Origin: Priestia aryabhattai
GTDB taxonomy: Bacteria; Bacillota; Bacilli; Bacillales; Bacillaceae_H
Length of the DNA: 64,000 bases
Direction: 5' to 3'
Assembly (NCBI RefSeq): GCF_023715685.1
Contig: NZ_JAMBOQ010000001.1
Location: 806,001-870,000 of the forward strand
Position 1 is the first letter of the stretch; each line of letters opens with the position of its first letter. The notes under the pieces were generated by a model, which did not search any database, was not told the DNA's origin, and saw only the letters and a list, made by a program, of their open reading frames with translations. This document shows positions 47,701 through 57,079 of this stretch, in pieces. The position numbers were made by a program, and so were the translations under genes.

Positions 47701-48648
47701 TCACCCTTTACTATTTTCAATAAGCGACTTTTCAGCGGACATTTTCATGGAATTATAGTGCTCATCGTAGATAGCCTGAAGTGTTCCAGGACCTCGGCTG
47801 TTCGATAGCACAACATACCTTTTGAATACGTGAAGTTTCATTAAAGCTTGCAAAGTGGGACGCTTCATTAAATCGTCAATGTCATAGCCATGAACAGTCA
47901 TAATGACACGAACGCCAGCATTAACGGCTTCAAGTACAGCTTTACAATCTTCTTCACTTCCAACTTCATCCACGATCAGCACATCGGGGCTCATGGAGCG
48001 AATCATCATCATCATGCCTTCAGCTTTTGGACAGCTGTCTAATAAATCCATTCTAGATCCGAATGTATGCTGAGGAACCCCTTTAACAGCCCCAGCAATT
48101 TCTGATCGTTCATCTACAATCCCTACTTTAAACGGAGGAATCTTAGAGCGCTCTATGCCAGTACTTATTACTCTGGCTAAATCACGAATCATGGTTGTTT
48201 TTCCTGTTTGAGGGGGTCCTATAATGACCGTACTTTGCCAATAGCGATTGTATAAAAAAGGAATAAGCTGATTCGAAATGCCAATCTTTTGTTTAGCAAT
48301 CCGGATATTAAAGGATGATACATCTCGAATCACACGAACCTGTCCATTTTCCGTTACAACTTTTCCCGCTAGTCCAACCCGGTGTCCGCCTTCAATGGTG
48401 ACATATCCTTTTTTCAATTCTTCTTCAATCATATAAATCGAAAACTGGCTTAATTTATTTAAGATAAATAAAGCATCTTCTGCGGTTGGAAGATACGATT
48501 CGAAATAAGGCTGATTGTTGATTGTAAATTCGACAGGTCTTCCTATGCGCACTCGAATTTCTTCTAATACATGAGAATGGTTTGTTACATAAAATTCAAC
48601 AGTCTTTTTTAAATTAGGCGGAAAGATTGCAAGTATTTCGTTTAACAT
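47701..48648 (-). CDS. spoIIIAA: Stage III sporulation protein AA (ATPase)
   Basis: Cytosolic secretion-type ATPase of 315 residues thought to power the SpoIIIA channel. Walker A GPPQTGKTTMIRDLAR near residue 145, Walker B PDVLIVDEVGSEEDC near 215, and conserved RVIMTVHGYDIDDLM. First gene of the eight-gene operon. The second of two ATGs (MLNEILAIF) is chosen because GAGGGG directly abuts the first. A candidate sigma-E promoter lies 30-58 bp upstream. Confidence 0.95.
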   Translation of the reverse strand: MLNEILAIFPPNLKKTVEFYVTNHSHVLEEIRVRIGRPVEFTINNQPYFESYLPTAEDALFILNKLSQFSIYMIEEELKKGYVTIEGGHRVGLAGKVVTENGQVRVIRDVSSFNIRIAKQKIGISNQLIPFLYNRYWQSTVIIGPPQTGKTTMIRDLARVISTGIERSKIPPFKVGIVDERSEIAGAVKGVPQHTFGSRMDLLDSCPKAEGMMMMIRSMSPDVLIVDEVGSEEDCKAVLEAVNAGVRVIMTVHGYDIDDLMKRPTLQALMKLHVFKRYVVLSNSRGPGTLQAIYDEHYNSMKMSAEKSLIENSKG

Positions 48649-48677
48649 ATTCATCCCCTCATATTTGAACTCACTTC

Positions 48678-48706
48678 AATGTATTATGAGCTTGACCATT
48701 TTATGC
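48678..48706 (-). promoter_or_regulatory. Candidate sigma-E promoter of spoIIIA
   Basis: On the minus strand GCATAAA (48700-48706), 14-bp spacer, AATACATT (48678-48685), close to the sigma-E pattern. The operon is sigma-E-dependent in B. subtilis. Confidence 0.5.
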
Positions 48707-48713
48707 CTACCTT

Positions 48714-48995
48714 TTATTTAAAAACACCGATTAAAATGAAGAGCACTCCTACTACAATCATGATTAATTTTCCAAAAGATAATTGATCTGCTACGGACAC
48801 TAAACCTATAGTGAAAGAACTCACCATTACAATGGGACCAACAAGCGCTAACATTCCATTAATCATTAACGCTTTTTTCACATCATTGTTTGTGACAATT
48901 AAAATAGCGGCAATAAACTCAATAAATGAAGAAATAAATCGAAGGCACGCCATCGTTAATACCGTACCGTTTAAATGATCCAACCACTGTTTCAT
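48714..48995 (-). CDS. yqhV: DUF2619 membrane protein YqhV
   Basis: 93-residue protein with three hydrophobic segments (FIEFIAAILIVT, ALVGPIVMVSSFTIGLVSVA and LIMIVVGVLFILIGVF). It matches YqhV, found between efp and spoIIIAA in B. subtilis. Function unknown; its position directly before spoIIIA suggests a sporulation link. ATG after GGAGGG. Confidence 0.88.
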   Translation of the reverse strand: MKQWLDHLNGTVLTMACLRFISSFIEFIAAILIVTNNDVKKALMINGMLALVGPIVMVSSFTIGLVSVADQLSFGKLIMIVVGVLFILIGVFK

Positions 48996-49064
48996 AAGCC
49001 CCTCCTATATCTCTGCGTTGTTTAGTACAACCTATGCAAAATAAGGAAGAGTTAGCACAAAAAA

Positions 49065-49109
49065 ACACACAAAAAAGGCAGAGAATCATTCTCTGCCTTT
49101 TTTGTGTGT
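49065..49109 (-). terminator. Strong terminator of the aroQ-yqhT-efp genes
   Basis: Perfect palindrome with 22-bp arms (49065-49086 and 49088-49109) around a single C at 49087; core GGCAGAGAAT/ATTCTCTGCC. It lies 25 bp past the efp stop. Confidence 0.88.
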
Positions 49110-49133
49110 TTGCAGCTTGCTTACACTACCGAA

Positions 49134-49691
49134 TTACGCGCGTGATACGTAGCTGCTGTCTGTTGTGTTGATAATTAATACGTCGCCTTCGTTTACGAAG
49201 AACGGAACGTTTACTGTTAAACCTGTTTCAACAGTTGCCGGTTTTGTACCGCCGGAAGCTGTGTCACCTTTAATACCAGGTTCAGTTTCTGTTACTTTAA
49301 GCTCAACTGTGTTTGGAAGTTCAACACCTAATGTCTCACCTTGGTACATCATAATTGCTACTTCCATATTCTCTTTTAAGAATTTTAGTTCATATTCAAT
49401 TGCACTCGCCGGAAGCTCTAATTGCTCATAAGACTGGTTGTCCATGAATACGTGCTGATCACCGCTTGCATATAGATATTGCATTTTACGGTTATCAATT
49501 TGAGCTTTTCCTACTTTTTCACCTGCACGGAACGTTTTTTCTTGAACAGCTCCTGTACGAAGGTTACGTAGTTTTGAGCGAACGAATGCAGCGCCTTTAC
49601 CAGGCTTTACGTGTTGGAAATCCATTACACGCCAAATACCTCCGTCTACTTCTACTGTCAAACCTGTACGAAAATCATTTACTGAAATCAT
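49134..49691 (-). CDS. efp: Elongation factor P
   Basis: 185-residue tRNA-shaped factor that relieves ribosome stalling at polyproline. Three beta-barrel domains; the modified loop Lys is in [17 protein letters not shown] near residue 32 (5-aminopentanolylated in B. subtilis). The C-terminal [20 protein letters not shown] is characteristic. Start ATG after GGAGGA, 20 bp downstream of yqhT. Confidence 0.97.
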   Translation of the reverse strand: MISVNDFRTGLTVEVDGGIWRVMDFQHVKPGKGAAFVRSKLRNLRTGAVQEKTFRAGEKVGKAQIDNRKMQYLYASGDQHVFMDNQSYEQLELPASAIEYELKFLKENMEVAIMMYQGETLGVELPNTVELKVTETEPGIKGDTASGGTKPATVETGLTVNVPFFVNEGDVLIINTTDSSYVSRA

Positions 49692-49710
49692 GAAGAAATC
49701 CTCCTACATT

Positions 49711-50769
49711 TTATAAAATAATGAACTCTTTTGATGAGTGCGATAATGCCTCATTACCTTCTGCTGTGACGATCGTATCATCTTCAATACGAACGCCCCC
49801 CAAGTCTGGTATGTAAATACCTGGTTCAACGGTTACAATCATACCTGGCTGCAGTACATCTGTAGATTTCACAGAAAGTGATGGGCCTTCATGTACTTCT
49901 AGCCCCACGCCGTGACCGGTCGAATGTCCAAAATACTGGCCGTATCCGTGTTCTGTAATATAATCACGCGTTAGCGCATCTGCTTCTTTACCCGTCATAC
50001 CTGCTTTGATGCCGTTCATTCCGTTAAGCTGTGCTTGCAGTACGACATTATAAATTTCTTTTAGCTTATCACTTACTTCACCGACGGCAAATGTTCGTGT
50101 GATATCTGAACAGTAACCATTATAGTATGCGCCAAAATCAAGCGTTACAAGTTCGCCTTTTTTAATTACTTTGTCAGAAGCAACACCATGCGGTAGAGCT
50201 CCACGATGCCCTGAAGCAACAATTGTATCAAAGGATGAAGATGTTGCGCCTTGTTTTCTCATAAAGAACTCCAGTTCATTAGATACTTGAAGCTCTGTTA
50301 AACCAGGACGAACAAAGGTTAAAATATGTTCATATGCTGCATCTGCTATTTTTGCAGCTTCCTTTAATATCTTAATCTCTGAGTCACTCTTTATCAAGCG
50401 TAAGTTTTCGATTGCGTGCGAGATTGGAACAAGTTCAGCGCCGATATGCTTATCAAATAATTGATGCTGTCCATATGTAACATAATTCTGTTCAAAACCA
50501 AGCTTTTTAATTCCAAATTGTTTCACTACATTTGCTACTTCTTCTACAATAGGACCCTTGTGCTGAACGATATCAAAACCTTCTGTTTGACTAGTTGCTT
50601 GTTCAACATAACGAAAATCTGTTACAAATGCCGCTTTGTCTTCAGAAATGATAACGACACCAGCGGAGCCTGTAAAATTAGTCATGTAGCGTCTGTTATA
50701 TTCACTTGTAATTACAACACCGTCTACATTAAACTTTGAAAACTGTTCGCGTAGTTTTTCGATCTTCAT
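49711..50769 (-). CDS. yqhT: M24 family Xaa-Pro aminopeptidase (YqhT)
   Basis: 352-residue metallopeptidase with a creatinase-like N-terminal domain (residues 1-125) and a pita-bread catalytic domain. Metal ligands lie in LVTLDFGAYYNGYCSDITRTF (two Asp), STGHGVGLEVHEGP (His), TVEPGIYIPD (Glu) and GGVRIEDDTIV (Glu). It lies between aroQ (1 bp) and efp, as in B. subtilis. The link with EF-P may reflect shared handling of proline-rich peptides, which is only a guess. Confidence 0.94.
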   Translation of the reverse strand: MKIEKLREQFSKFNVDGVVITSEYNRRYMTNFTGSAGVVIISEDKAAFVTDFRYVEQATSQTEGFDIVQHKGPIVEEVANVVKQFGIKKLGFEQNYVTYGQHQLFDKHIGAELVPISHAIENLRLIKSDSEIKILKEAAKIADAAYEHILTFVRPGLTELQVSNELEFFMRKQGATSSSFDTIVASGHRGALPHGVASDKVIKKGELVTLDFGAYYNGYCSDITRTFAVGEVSDKLKEIYNVVLQAQLNGMNGIKAGMTGKEADALTRDYITEHGYGQYFGHSTGHGVGLEVHEGPSLSVKSTDVLQPGMIVTVEPGIYIPDLGGVRIEDDTIVTAEGNEALSHSSKEFIIL

Positions 50770-50770
50770 T

Positions 50771-51208
50771 TTATTTCCCCCTTAATTGTAAAAGTGCCTG
50801 CAGGGCAAGCTCGTATCCGTATAAACCTAACCCGACAATTTGACCATGTGTAACAGGTGCCGTCACCGAGTGGTGGCGAAACTCTTCACGCTTATGTACG
50901 TTCGAAATATGCACTTCAATAACAGGAACAGATATACTAGCAATCGCATCTCGAATGGCATAACTGTAGTGAGTAAAAGCACCAGGATTGATCATAATAC
51001 CATCAAATTTCTCATCTGCTTCGTGAATCCAGTCGATAATTACACCTTCGTGGTTAGACTGTACGCACTCAACTTCTACTCCGTGGTCTCTGCCTGCTCG
51101 CTGAAGTTTCTCTTCAAGATTTTGAAGATTATCTGTCCCATATACCGCTGGTTCGCGTACGCCTAAACGATTTAAATTAGGACCGTTTATTACTAAAATC
51201 TTATTCAT
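50771..51208 (-). CDS. aroQ: Type II 3-dehydroquinate dehydratase
   Basis: 145-residue dodecameric enzyme of the shikimate pathway. Active-site motifs: NGPNLNRLGVREPAVYGTD (catalytic Tyr and the mobile loop Arg), MINPGAFTHYSYAIRDAI and EVHISNVHKREEFRHHSV (catalytic His). Start ATG follows GGGGAG. It begins the aroQ-yqhT-efp group. Confidence 0.96.
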   Translation of the reverse strand: MNKILVINGPNLNRLGVREPAVYGTDNLQNLEEKLQRAGRDHGVEVECVQSNHEGVIIDWIHEADEKFDGIMINPGAFTHYSYAIRDAIASISVPVIEVHISNVHKREEFRHHSVTAPVTHGQIVGLGLYGYELALQALLQLRGK

Positions 51209-51329
51209 CTTAATTCAACACTCTCCCCTACTACGAACCCTTTATGCAGCTCACTTATGTGAATTTGCACTTTATTTTTCTTTTTAAATCATTATATAGA
51301 ATATATTAGCATACGTTGGAACATTCACA

Positions 51330-51866
51330 CTACTTATTCGCCGTTTGAAAATCTGTAGACTCATCTTTTGTTTGAAGCTCTGCAGCTTCAAAAGAAATGG
51401 AATATCCGATGAATACACCATATAAAATATAAATACAGAGGGATGAAATAATCGTGTTAGCTGGAAGCTCTCCAATTGTTTTTAAGTTAGGAAAGAGCGG
51501 ATTCAAAACAACGAATACAATTGCCCACCATAATAAGCCGTAAGCAAAACCTATCCAAATTGTTTTAAACTTCTTTAATAGGACGTAGTATAACAACCCG
51601 ACAATAATAGATAATACCCCTATAAGAAAAATACTGACAATAACACCTATTCCTTTATCTTTCCAATCACCTAATGCCCATGGATCTAAAAGCATATTTG
51701 GATTGATAACACTAAAGCTAAACAGATAATTTAAATAGCCAATAAAGCTCCAGAAAATCCCTCCAAAAAAGGAAATAAAAATGGCTTTAAATAAAAAAGA
51801 CATTTCCTGTTTATGCGTAGGGTGGTTATCCTGTTTTTTTTCATGCTGTTCTTTAGGTTCTGACAC
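51330..51866 (-). CDS. yqhR: YqhR family membrane protein
   Basis: 178-residue protein with a hydrophilic Lys/Glu/His-rich N-terminus and four hydrophobic segments (AIFISFFGGIFWSFIGYLNY, GVIVSIFLIGVLSIIVGLLY, IWIGFAYGLLWWAIVFVV and ISSLCIYILYGVFIGYS). It matches YqhR by position and layout. A GTG start is chosen, 6 bp after AGAGGTG; a longer frame adds 13 residues. Function unknown. Confidence 0.85.
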   Translation of the reverse strand: MSEPKEQHEKKQDNHPTHKQEMSFLFKAIFISFFGGIFWSFIGYLNYLFSFSVINPNMLLDPWALGDWKDKGIGVIVSIFLIGVLSIIVGLLYYVLLKKFKTIWIGFAYGLLWWAIVFVVLNPLFPNLKTIGELPANTIISSLCIYILYGVFIGYSISFEAAELQTKDESTDFQTANK

Positions 51867-52072
51867 ATTAATCACCTCTTGATGTAGTATGATCTTTTTT
51901 CTCATTTCCTACCGACTCATTTCTAAGTTTTTACGTTTATTACTCTTCCTATACGCAAGAAGGCAGCCTGATATCAAAGAGACATTTCAAAACTATCTTC
52001 AACCGAGTTTCATAAACAAATTTTATAAGTAAAAGGAAAAAATTCATAACAGGGGTGTGGAGACGAAAAATA

Positions 52073-52156
52073 TTGGCTAAACTAGATAACATGCATCCGC
52101 CTAGAGGTTTATTTGATTTTGCTGTAGAATATAAAATACTAAGAAGTCTAGTCTAG
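52073..52156 (+). CDS. Candidate 27-residue leader ORF upstream of yqhQ
   Basis: A short frame with a TTG start (or GTG six codons earlier) reads AKLDNMHPPRGLFDFAVEYK then ILRSLV and ends 22 bp before yqhQ. GGAG lies 10 bp before the TTG. The composition looks coding rather than random, but I do not recognise it and the start signals are weak. It is within a 310-bp gap between the divergent yqhR and yqhQ genes, otherwise without visible features. Confidence 0.3.
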   Translation: MAKLDNMHPPRGLFDFAVEYKILRSLV

Positions 52157-52178
52157 TTAAGTTAGGTTGGTGCCTGAA

Positions 52179-53135
52179 ATGTCTAAATTACAAAAACCTG
52201 CGTATGGTGGTCAAGCCGTTATAGAAGGTGTCATGTTCGGTGGCAAACGTATGATGGTGACGGCCATTCGCCGCAAAGATCAATCTATTGATTATTTTCA
52301 TTCAAAAAGAAAATCAAATTCCGTACTCACTGCTTTGAAAAAAATTCTTTTTTTACGAGGAATTGCTGCTATTGTTGAAGCCAGTGCAAACGGTACGCAG
52401 CACTTGAACTTTTCCTCTGAACGCTACGACGTGAATCCAGAAGATGATGTTCAAGTAGCAGCAGAACAACAAAAAGAGAAAAAAGAATCAAAACTATCTT
52501 TAATATTTGGCGTTGCAACTATTGGTGTAATATCCTTTCTTTTCGGGAAAGTACTATTTACATTGATTCCTGTGTTTTTAGCACAATTGACACGTCCTGT
52601 TTTCACTTCAAGTGTAGCTCAAGTTTTTATTGAAGGAGTATTTAAACTATTATTGCTCCTTGGCTATATTTATGTGATTTCACAAACGCCACTTATTAAA
52701 CGGGTGTTTCAATATCATGGAGCAGAACACAAGGTCATTAATGCATATGAAAACAATGCTGAACTTACGGTAGAAGCCGTTCAAGCACAATCTCGACTTC
52801 ATTATCGCTGCGGAAGTAGCTTTATCCTCTTTACCGTAGTTGTAGGAATGTTTGTCTACCTACTAGTTCCAACGGATCCTCTTTGGCTACGAATTGTGGA
52901 TCGCCTTGCATTAATTCCAGTTGTCCTTGGTTTATCATTTGAAGTGTTACAGTTAACCAATAAAGTTCGTCATGTCCCTCTTCTTCGCTTTTTAGGTTAT
53001 CCCGGTTTATGGCTTCAGCTTTTAACAACCAAAGAACCAAAAGATGATCAAGTTGAAGTTGCGATTGCTTCATTCAAAGAACTTTTACGCGTTGAAAATG
53101 AACTTTCTTCTACCACTGACGAACAAGTTGTCTAA
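52179..53135 (+). CDS. yqhQ: DUF1385 membrane protein YqhQ
   Basis: 318-residue membrane protein with the DUF1385 signature GGQAVIEGVMFGGKRMMVTA at the N-terminus, three or four hydrophobic segments (LIFGVATIGVISFLFGKVLF, LLLLGYIYVISQTP, FILFTVVVGMFVYLLVP) and the conserved VFQYHGAEHKVINAYE and RYRCG-like HYRCGSSFILF. ATG chosen; a GTG three codons upstream is possible. Function unknown. Divergent from yqhR. Confidence 0.88.
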   Translation: MSKLQKPAYGGQAVIEGVMFGGKRMMVTAIRRKDQSIDYFHSKRKSNSVLTALKKILFLRGIAAIVEASANGTQHLNFSSERYDVNPEDDVQVAAEQQKEKKESKLSLIFGVATIGVISFLFGKVLFTLIPVFLAQLTRPVFTSSVAQVFIEGVFKLLLLLGYIYVISQTPLIKRVFQYHGAEHKVINAYENNAELTVEAVQAQSRLHYRCGSSFILFTVVVGMFVYLLVPTDPLWLRIVDRLALIPVVLGLSFEVLQLTNKVRHVPLLRFLGYPGLWLQLLTTKEPKDDQVEVAIASFKELLRVENELSSTTDEQVV

Positions 53136-53183
53136 TCCACACCGTTTTGCTTTCTTTTTTTACTATTTTAGGAGGTGAACAAA

Positions 53184-53582
53184 ATGAGACGTCCATTCGT
53201 GAAACCACTTGTATATGGTCTAATCGGGTTAGGAGTCATTGGCTTTGCATTTACGTTGATTACAGATCCAGCTGTTTTATTACGTCAAGCAGGTTATATT
53301 TTTCTGTTTATCATTTTGTTTTACTTAGTTTATCGGTTTATTCTCCGCCCTTCTCAGACAAAAGGTCAAGATAGAGGCTATGTGCGCGCGGTAAAGCAAT
53401 CAAAACTGCGTCAAAAAGAAAAAGAGCGAGGCAGCAACAAAGTTGATATGCATACGTACCGAAGCTCAAATAAGCGCCCGGTAGCCAAATCAACGAAACC
53501 GCTAAAGAAAAAGAAAAACAACTCACACTTGACCGTCATCGAAGGTAAAAAAGGAAAAAAGAAAAATAGAGCATTCTTTTAA
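53184..53582 (+). CDS. yqhP: SA1362 family protein YqhP
   Basis: 132-residue protein with two hydrophobic segments (YGLIGLGVIGFAFTLI and YIFLFIILFYLVYRFIL) and a highly basic C-terminal tail (KPLKKKKNN and KKGKKKNRAFF). Matches YqhP. AGGAGGTG lies 6 bp before the ATG. Downstream of yqhQ by 48 bp, so probably cotranscribed. Function unknown; the tail could bind nucleic acid or phospholipid. Confidence 0.85.
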   Translation: MRRPFVKPLVYGLIGLGVIGFAFTLITDPAVLLRQAGYIFLFIILFYLVYRFILRPSQTKGQDRGYVRAVKQSKLRQKEKERGSNKVDMHTYRSSNKRPVAKSTKPLKKKKNNSHLTVIEGKKGKKKNRAFF

Positions 53583-53614
53583 AAAAACAAGGAGAAAAGC
53601 CTCCTTGTTTTTTT
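53581..53614. terminator. Bidirectional terminator between yqhP and yqhO
   Basis: 14-bp arms AAAAAAACAAGGAG (53581-53594) and its complement (53601-53614), 6-nt loop, flanking two convergent stop codons. Confidence 0.88.
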
Positions 53615-54494
53615 AATAGCACCATTTTTTCAAAAATGCCCTTGTACGCTTTTTACCAAACGCAATCAGCTCTTCCTTCCGTTCTTCTGTGAGGGTAAAT
53701 TCTGTCGCAAAAACTTGATTAACTGGTAAAAAGATAATATTTTTTTCGTGGCGTTTTGAAATATGTCTCGCATCGTGCGCATCTTTCATCGTCTCAAAAA
53801 GAGCACTGAATAAACTAACGGCATTTTTGATTTTATTCCGCTCCCTTTCTTCATCCTTCGGGCTCAGCTTCACACCAATTACCGGTCGTTTCTTAAGACT
53901 TTTATCATCCTCAAATAGAAAAATTGGAAAGTTGCTTAACACGCCCCCGTCGACTATTAAACTGCTTGGGGTAGATTTTAATTTAACTGGCTCAAAAAAA
54001 TACGGAATGCTGCAGCTCATTCGAACAGCTCTTGCTACAGAAAAACGATTCGGGTCGATTTGATATTTAGGCAAATCATCTGGAAGAACAAGCATCGTAC
54101 TGTTGGTCAAATCTGAAGCAATAATACGCAGCGATTGATCAGGCAAATCAGCAAATGTACGAATTCCTCTGCCCCGCAATTTCTCAGCAATCCACTTTTC
54201 AAGCCTTTCCCCTTTATATAATCCCATTTTCCAATATAAAAACAGCCATTTCGTCAAGCTTGATGGTAAAAAGGACATTCGCTGATCTAAAAAAGAAGAT
54301 AATTCAATTTCATTCATCATTTCGATAATTTCTTCACTTGTATAACCGGCTGCTACAAATGCACAAATAATGGAACCCGCACTCGTTCCGGCTAACCGCC
54401 GAAAGATCAAGCCTTTTTCTTCTAGAGCTTGTAAAGCGCCAATCAGTGCAAGCCCTTTAATACCGCCACCCGAAAACACTCCGTCGACGTACAC
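53613..54494 (-). CDS. yqhO: Patatin-like phospholipase YqhO
   Basis: 293-residue patatin-family serine hydrolase. The oxyanion loop GGGIKGLALIGAL, nucleophile GTSAGS (Ser near residue 40) and catalytic Asp in LIVDGGVLSNFPIF near 190 are all intact. No signal peptide, so probably cytoplasmic. It matches B. subtilis yqhO. Substrate not known; phospholipids or acyl esters are likely from the family. Confidence 0.92.
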   Translation of the reverse strand: MYVDGVFSGGGIKGLALIGALQALEEKGLIFRRLAGTSAGSIICAFVAAGYTSEEIIEMMNEIELSSFLDQRMSFLPSSLTKWLFLYWKMGLYKGERLEKWIAEKLRGRGIRTFADLPDQSLRIIASDLTNSTMLVLPDDLPKYQIDPNRFSVARAVRMSCSIPYFFEPVKLKSTPSSLIVDGGVLSNFPIFLFEDDKSLKKRPVIGVKLSPKDEERERNKIKNAVSLFSALFETMKDAHDARHISKRHEKNIIFLPVNQVFATEFTLTEERKEELIAFGKKRTRAFLKKWCY

Positions 54495-54556
54495 AGCCTC
54501 TCCTCCAAACTACCCACTCTACATTTGTAGTCGACTCAGCAACAAGTTATGATAAA

Positions 54557-54597
54557 AAGAAAAAAGCAGTGACGCTATCGGCCGCTGCTTTTTTCTT
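54557..54597 (-). terminator. Terminator of mntR
   Basis: 13-bp arms AAGAAAAAAGCAG (54557-54569) and its complement (54585-54597), T-rich on the minus strand, abutting the mntR stop. Confidence 0.8.
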
Positions 54598-55027
54598 ATA
54601 ATGTTTGTTCTTCTTCGTTTCGTTTTTGTACATTGCGAAGATCTTGAATACGATTATGATTTTCTTCAAAGTATTGAACTAAATCTCCAATTCGATCGAT
54701 GGAGTTCCAGCTTAAATGATGTTCAATTCCTTCTACGTCATCATAAATATTTTTCTCATCTACGCCAATGATGCGCAGTAGCTGTTCTAAAAGCTCATGG
54801 CGATAAACAAGACGTTTTCCAATCTTCTGTCCCTTAGCTGTTAAAACAAGGCCTCGATATTTTTCATAAATTAAGTACTCATCTTTGTCTAGTTTTTGAA
54901 CCATCTTCGTTACAGATGAGGGGTGAACCGCCAATGCATCAGCAATATCAGACACTCGAGCGTATCCTTTATCTTCAATTAGCATATATATTTGTTCAAT
55001 ATAATCTTCCATACTCGGTGTAGGCAT
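54596..55027 (-). CDS. mntR: Manganese-responsive repressor MntR
   Basis: 143-residue DtxR-family regulator of Mn uptake. The N-terminal winged helix ([20 protein letters not shown]) and dimerisation domain carry the manganese ligands: Asp and Glu in MEDYIEQIY (residues 7 and 10 region), His in [10 protein letters not shown] and Glu/Glu/His in [11 protein letters not shown] near 99-103. Start ATG after GGGGGAG. It is separated from nrdJ by a terminator. Confidence 0.96.
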   Translation of the reverse strand: MPTPSMEDYIEQIYMLIEDKGYARVSDIADALAVHPSSVTKMVQKLDKDEYLIYEKYRGLVLTAKGQKIGKRLVYRHELLEQLLRIIGVDEKNIYDDVEGIEHHLSWNSIDRIGDLVQYFEENHNRIQDLRNVQKRNEEEQTL

Positions 55028-55260
55028 GAAATCTCCCCCAATTAATATTATGTATTGCTATAATAAGTCATAAATGTCTGTTTCTTATAGTGATATCGTG
55101 TTCATGTTTGATAATCTATGTGAAAAAACGTGTAAATAAAGCGATGTCATAAGATAAAACTGGATAAAAGACATTCAATTAAAATCATACTACAATGCTT
55201 ATTCAAATACAAGAACCGTTCGCTTTCACTTCTTATTTATGCCCCACTTTTATACATAAT

Positions 55261-55288
55261 AAAAGCTGACTCGTTTGAGCCAGCTTTT
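55261..55288 (-). terminator. Terminator of nrdJ
   Basis: Stem AAAAGCTG/CAGCTTTT with inner CTC/GAG pairs (55261-55288), just past the nrdJ stop. Confidence 0.8.
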
Positions 55289-55309
55289 ACTAGTTAATCA
55301 TGATCAAGA

Positions 55310-57079
55310 TTAAAGGCCGCATTTCAGCTGTGCGCCACAGTTTGTACATGTGTTGCATCCGCCCATTTCTTCTACCGTTCCTTGACGGCAAACCGGACAC
55401 GTATTACCTACTTCAGAACCAATTGTTACATCAGTTGAACGAATTTCATTAATTGTATCAACTAATACGACGTGCGGTTTCGTTTCTTCTTTTGGGGCTT
55501 CAATTTCTTCATCAAATGTATTTTCTTCTGCTTTTAGCGTTAAGACTTGTGCATCACGGCTTCCGTCTACGTACACCGTACCGCCTTTTGCTCCGCCTTT
55601 ATACAGACGCTCGTACACTTTTTGAACTTGCTCTACTGTATAGCCACGAGGAGCGTTTACTGTTTTACTAATTGAGCTGTCAATCCAGCGCTGAATCACA
55701 CATTGAACGTCAGCGTGAGCTTGTGGTGCAAGTTCCATAGCTGAAATGAACCATTCAGGAAGATTGTTTGGATCTGCTTCTGGATGCTGATCTAAATACT
55801 CTTGAACGATATCAGCTTTTACTTCAATGAACTTACCTAAACGGCCGCTTCGGAAGTATGAGAATGAGAAATAAGGTTCAAGACCAGTTGATACTCCAAC
55901 CATTGTTCCAGTACTACCTGTTGGCGCTACTGTTAATAAATGAGAGTTTCGGATACCGTGGTCTTTAATGTTCTCACGAATATCTTCAGGCATTTTTTTC
56001 ATGAAGCCTGTATTTGTAAATGCTTCACGTAAAGAAGCCGTTTCAGCATCTGTTTCGCCCACTAAGAACGGGAAGCTTCCTTTTTCTTTTCCAAGCTCTA
56101 CAGACGCGCGGTAAGCCGTTGTTGCAATTGTTTCAAACACTTTATCTACTAACTCATTGCCTTTGTCAGAGCCATACTCTGTTTCACAATAAATAAGAAG
56201 ATCGTGAAGACCCATTACACCAAGACCAACGCGACGTTCGCCAAGCGCTTGCTTTTGGTTTTCTTCTAAGAAATAAGGAGTTGCATCAATAACGTTATCT
56301 TGCATTCGAACGCCAGTTTCAACTGTTTGACGTAACTTTTCAAAGTTAACAGTTTTCGTTTCTTTATCTGCCATTTGCGCTAAGTTAACAGCAGCTAAGT
56401 TACAGACAGAAAATGGTGCAAGTGGTTGTTCACCACATGGATTTGTTGCAACAACGTGCTGACCGTATGCTTGAGCATTTGTCATATCATTAGCATTGTC
56501 AAAGAAGAAAATGCCTGGTTCAGCTGAGTACGTTGCACAAATATTAATTAAGTTCCATAGCTCTTTTGCACGGATAGTACGATACGTACGAACTTTGTTT
56601 CCTTGTTTTTCCCATTCGCGTACATCGCCTACTTCGTGCCAGTTTTCGTTGTAGTTAGCCATCTCTTCTTTTGAATAGCTTTCTACATCTGGGAAGCGAA
56701 GTTCATATTCACCGTCGTTTTCAACAGCATCCATAAAATCTTTTGTTAAGCATACAGAAATATTTGCTCCTGTTAAAAACTCTGAGTTATGAACGCTGTA
56801 CGTTCCGCCTGTTTGCAGCTTTTCTTCTGCATCTTTAATGATTTTTTCACTGAATCCACCAAGACCAGGAATTTGTTTATAGTTAATGATTCCTTGGTAC
56901 ATCGCTTCTTCAGACTCTGTTAAAGGCGTGAACTTCAATTTATCTTGCGCATGTTTTTTAATCATTTCGTCATTTGTGTTTTCAATTAAGAAACGTAAAA
57001 TGCGAGGGTTTTGCATTTTAGAAATAATAAACTCTACAATGTCAGGATGCCAGTCGGCAAGCATGATCATTTGAGCCCC
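55310..57079 (-). CDS. nrdJ: Adenosylcobalamin-dependent ribonucleotide reductase NrdJ, exon 2 (C-terminal 589 residues)
   Basis: 3' exon of the split nrdJ gene. It resumes with GAQMIMLADWHPDIVEF, continuing SRR of exon 1 in frame. The radical-site motif NPCGEQPLAPFSVCN, APTGSTGTMVGVST and QWIDSS-like RWIDSSISKT are present, and the C-terminal end CPVCRQGTVEEMGGCNTCTNCG is the redox cysteine cluster that re-reduces the active site. Joined to exon 1 the protein is about 852 residues. The enzyme is oxygen-independent and needs coenzyme B12. It has no in-frame start of its own: an ATG within the intron would make a chimeric start, but the first ten residues would be intron-encoded. Confidence 0.93.
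   Translation of the reverse strand, partial: GAQMIMLADWHPDIVEFIISKMQNPRILRFLIENTNDEMIKKHAQDKLKFTPLTESEEAMYQGIINYKQIPGLGGFSEKIIKDAEEKLQTGGTYSVHNSEFLTGANISVCLTKDFMDAVENDGEYELRFPDVESYSKEEMANYNENWHEVGDVREWEKQGNKVRTYRTIRAKELWNLINICATYSAEPGIFFFDNANDMTNAQAYGQHVVATNPCGEQPLAPFSVCNLAAVNLAQMADKETKTVNFEKLRQTVETGVRMQDNVIDATPYFLEENQKQALGERRVGLGVMGLHDLLIYCETEYGSDKGNELVDKVFETIATTAYRASVELGKEKGSFPFLVGETDAETASLREAFTNTGFMKKMPEDIRENIKDHGIRNSHLLTVAPTGSTGTMVGVSTGLEPYFSFSYFRSGRLGKFIEVKADIVQEYLDQHPEADPNNLPEWFISAMELAPQAHADVQCVIQRWIDSSISKTVNAPRGYTVEQVQKVYERLYKGGAKGGTVYVDGSRDAQVLTLKAEENTFDEEIEAPKEETKPHVVLVDTINEIRSTDVTIGSEVGNTCPVCRQGTVEEMGGCNTCTNCGAQLKCGL

Noticed and set aside
51284..51475. Minus-strand ORF overlapping yqhR
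   Set aside because: Different frame of a real membrane protein gene; no start signals.
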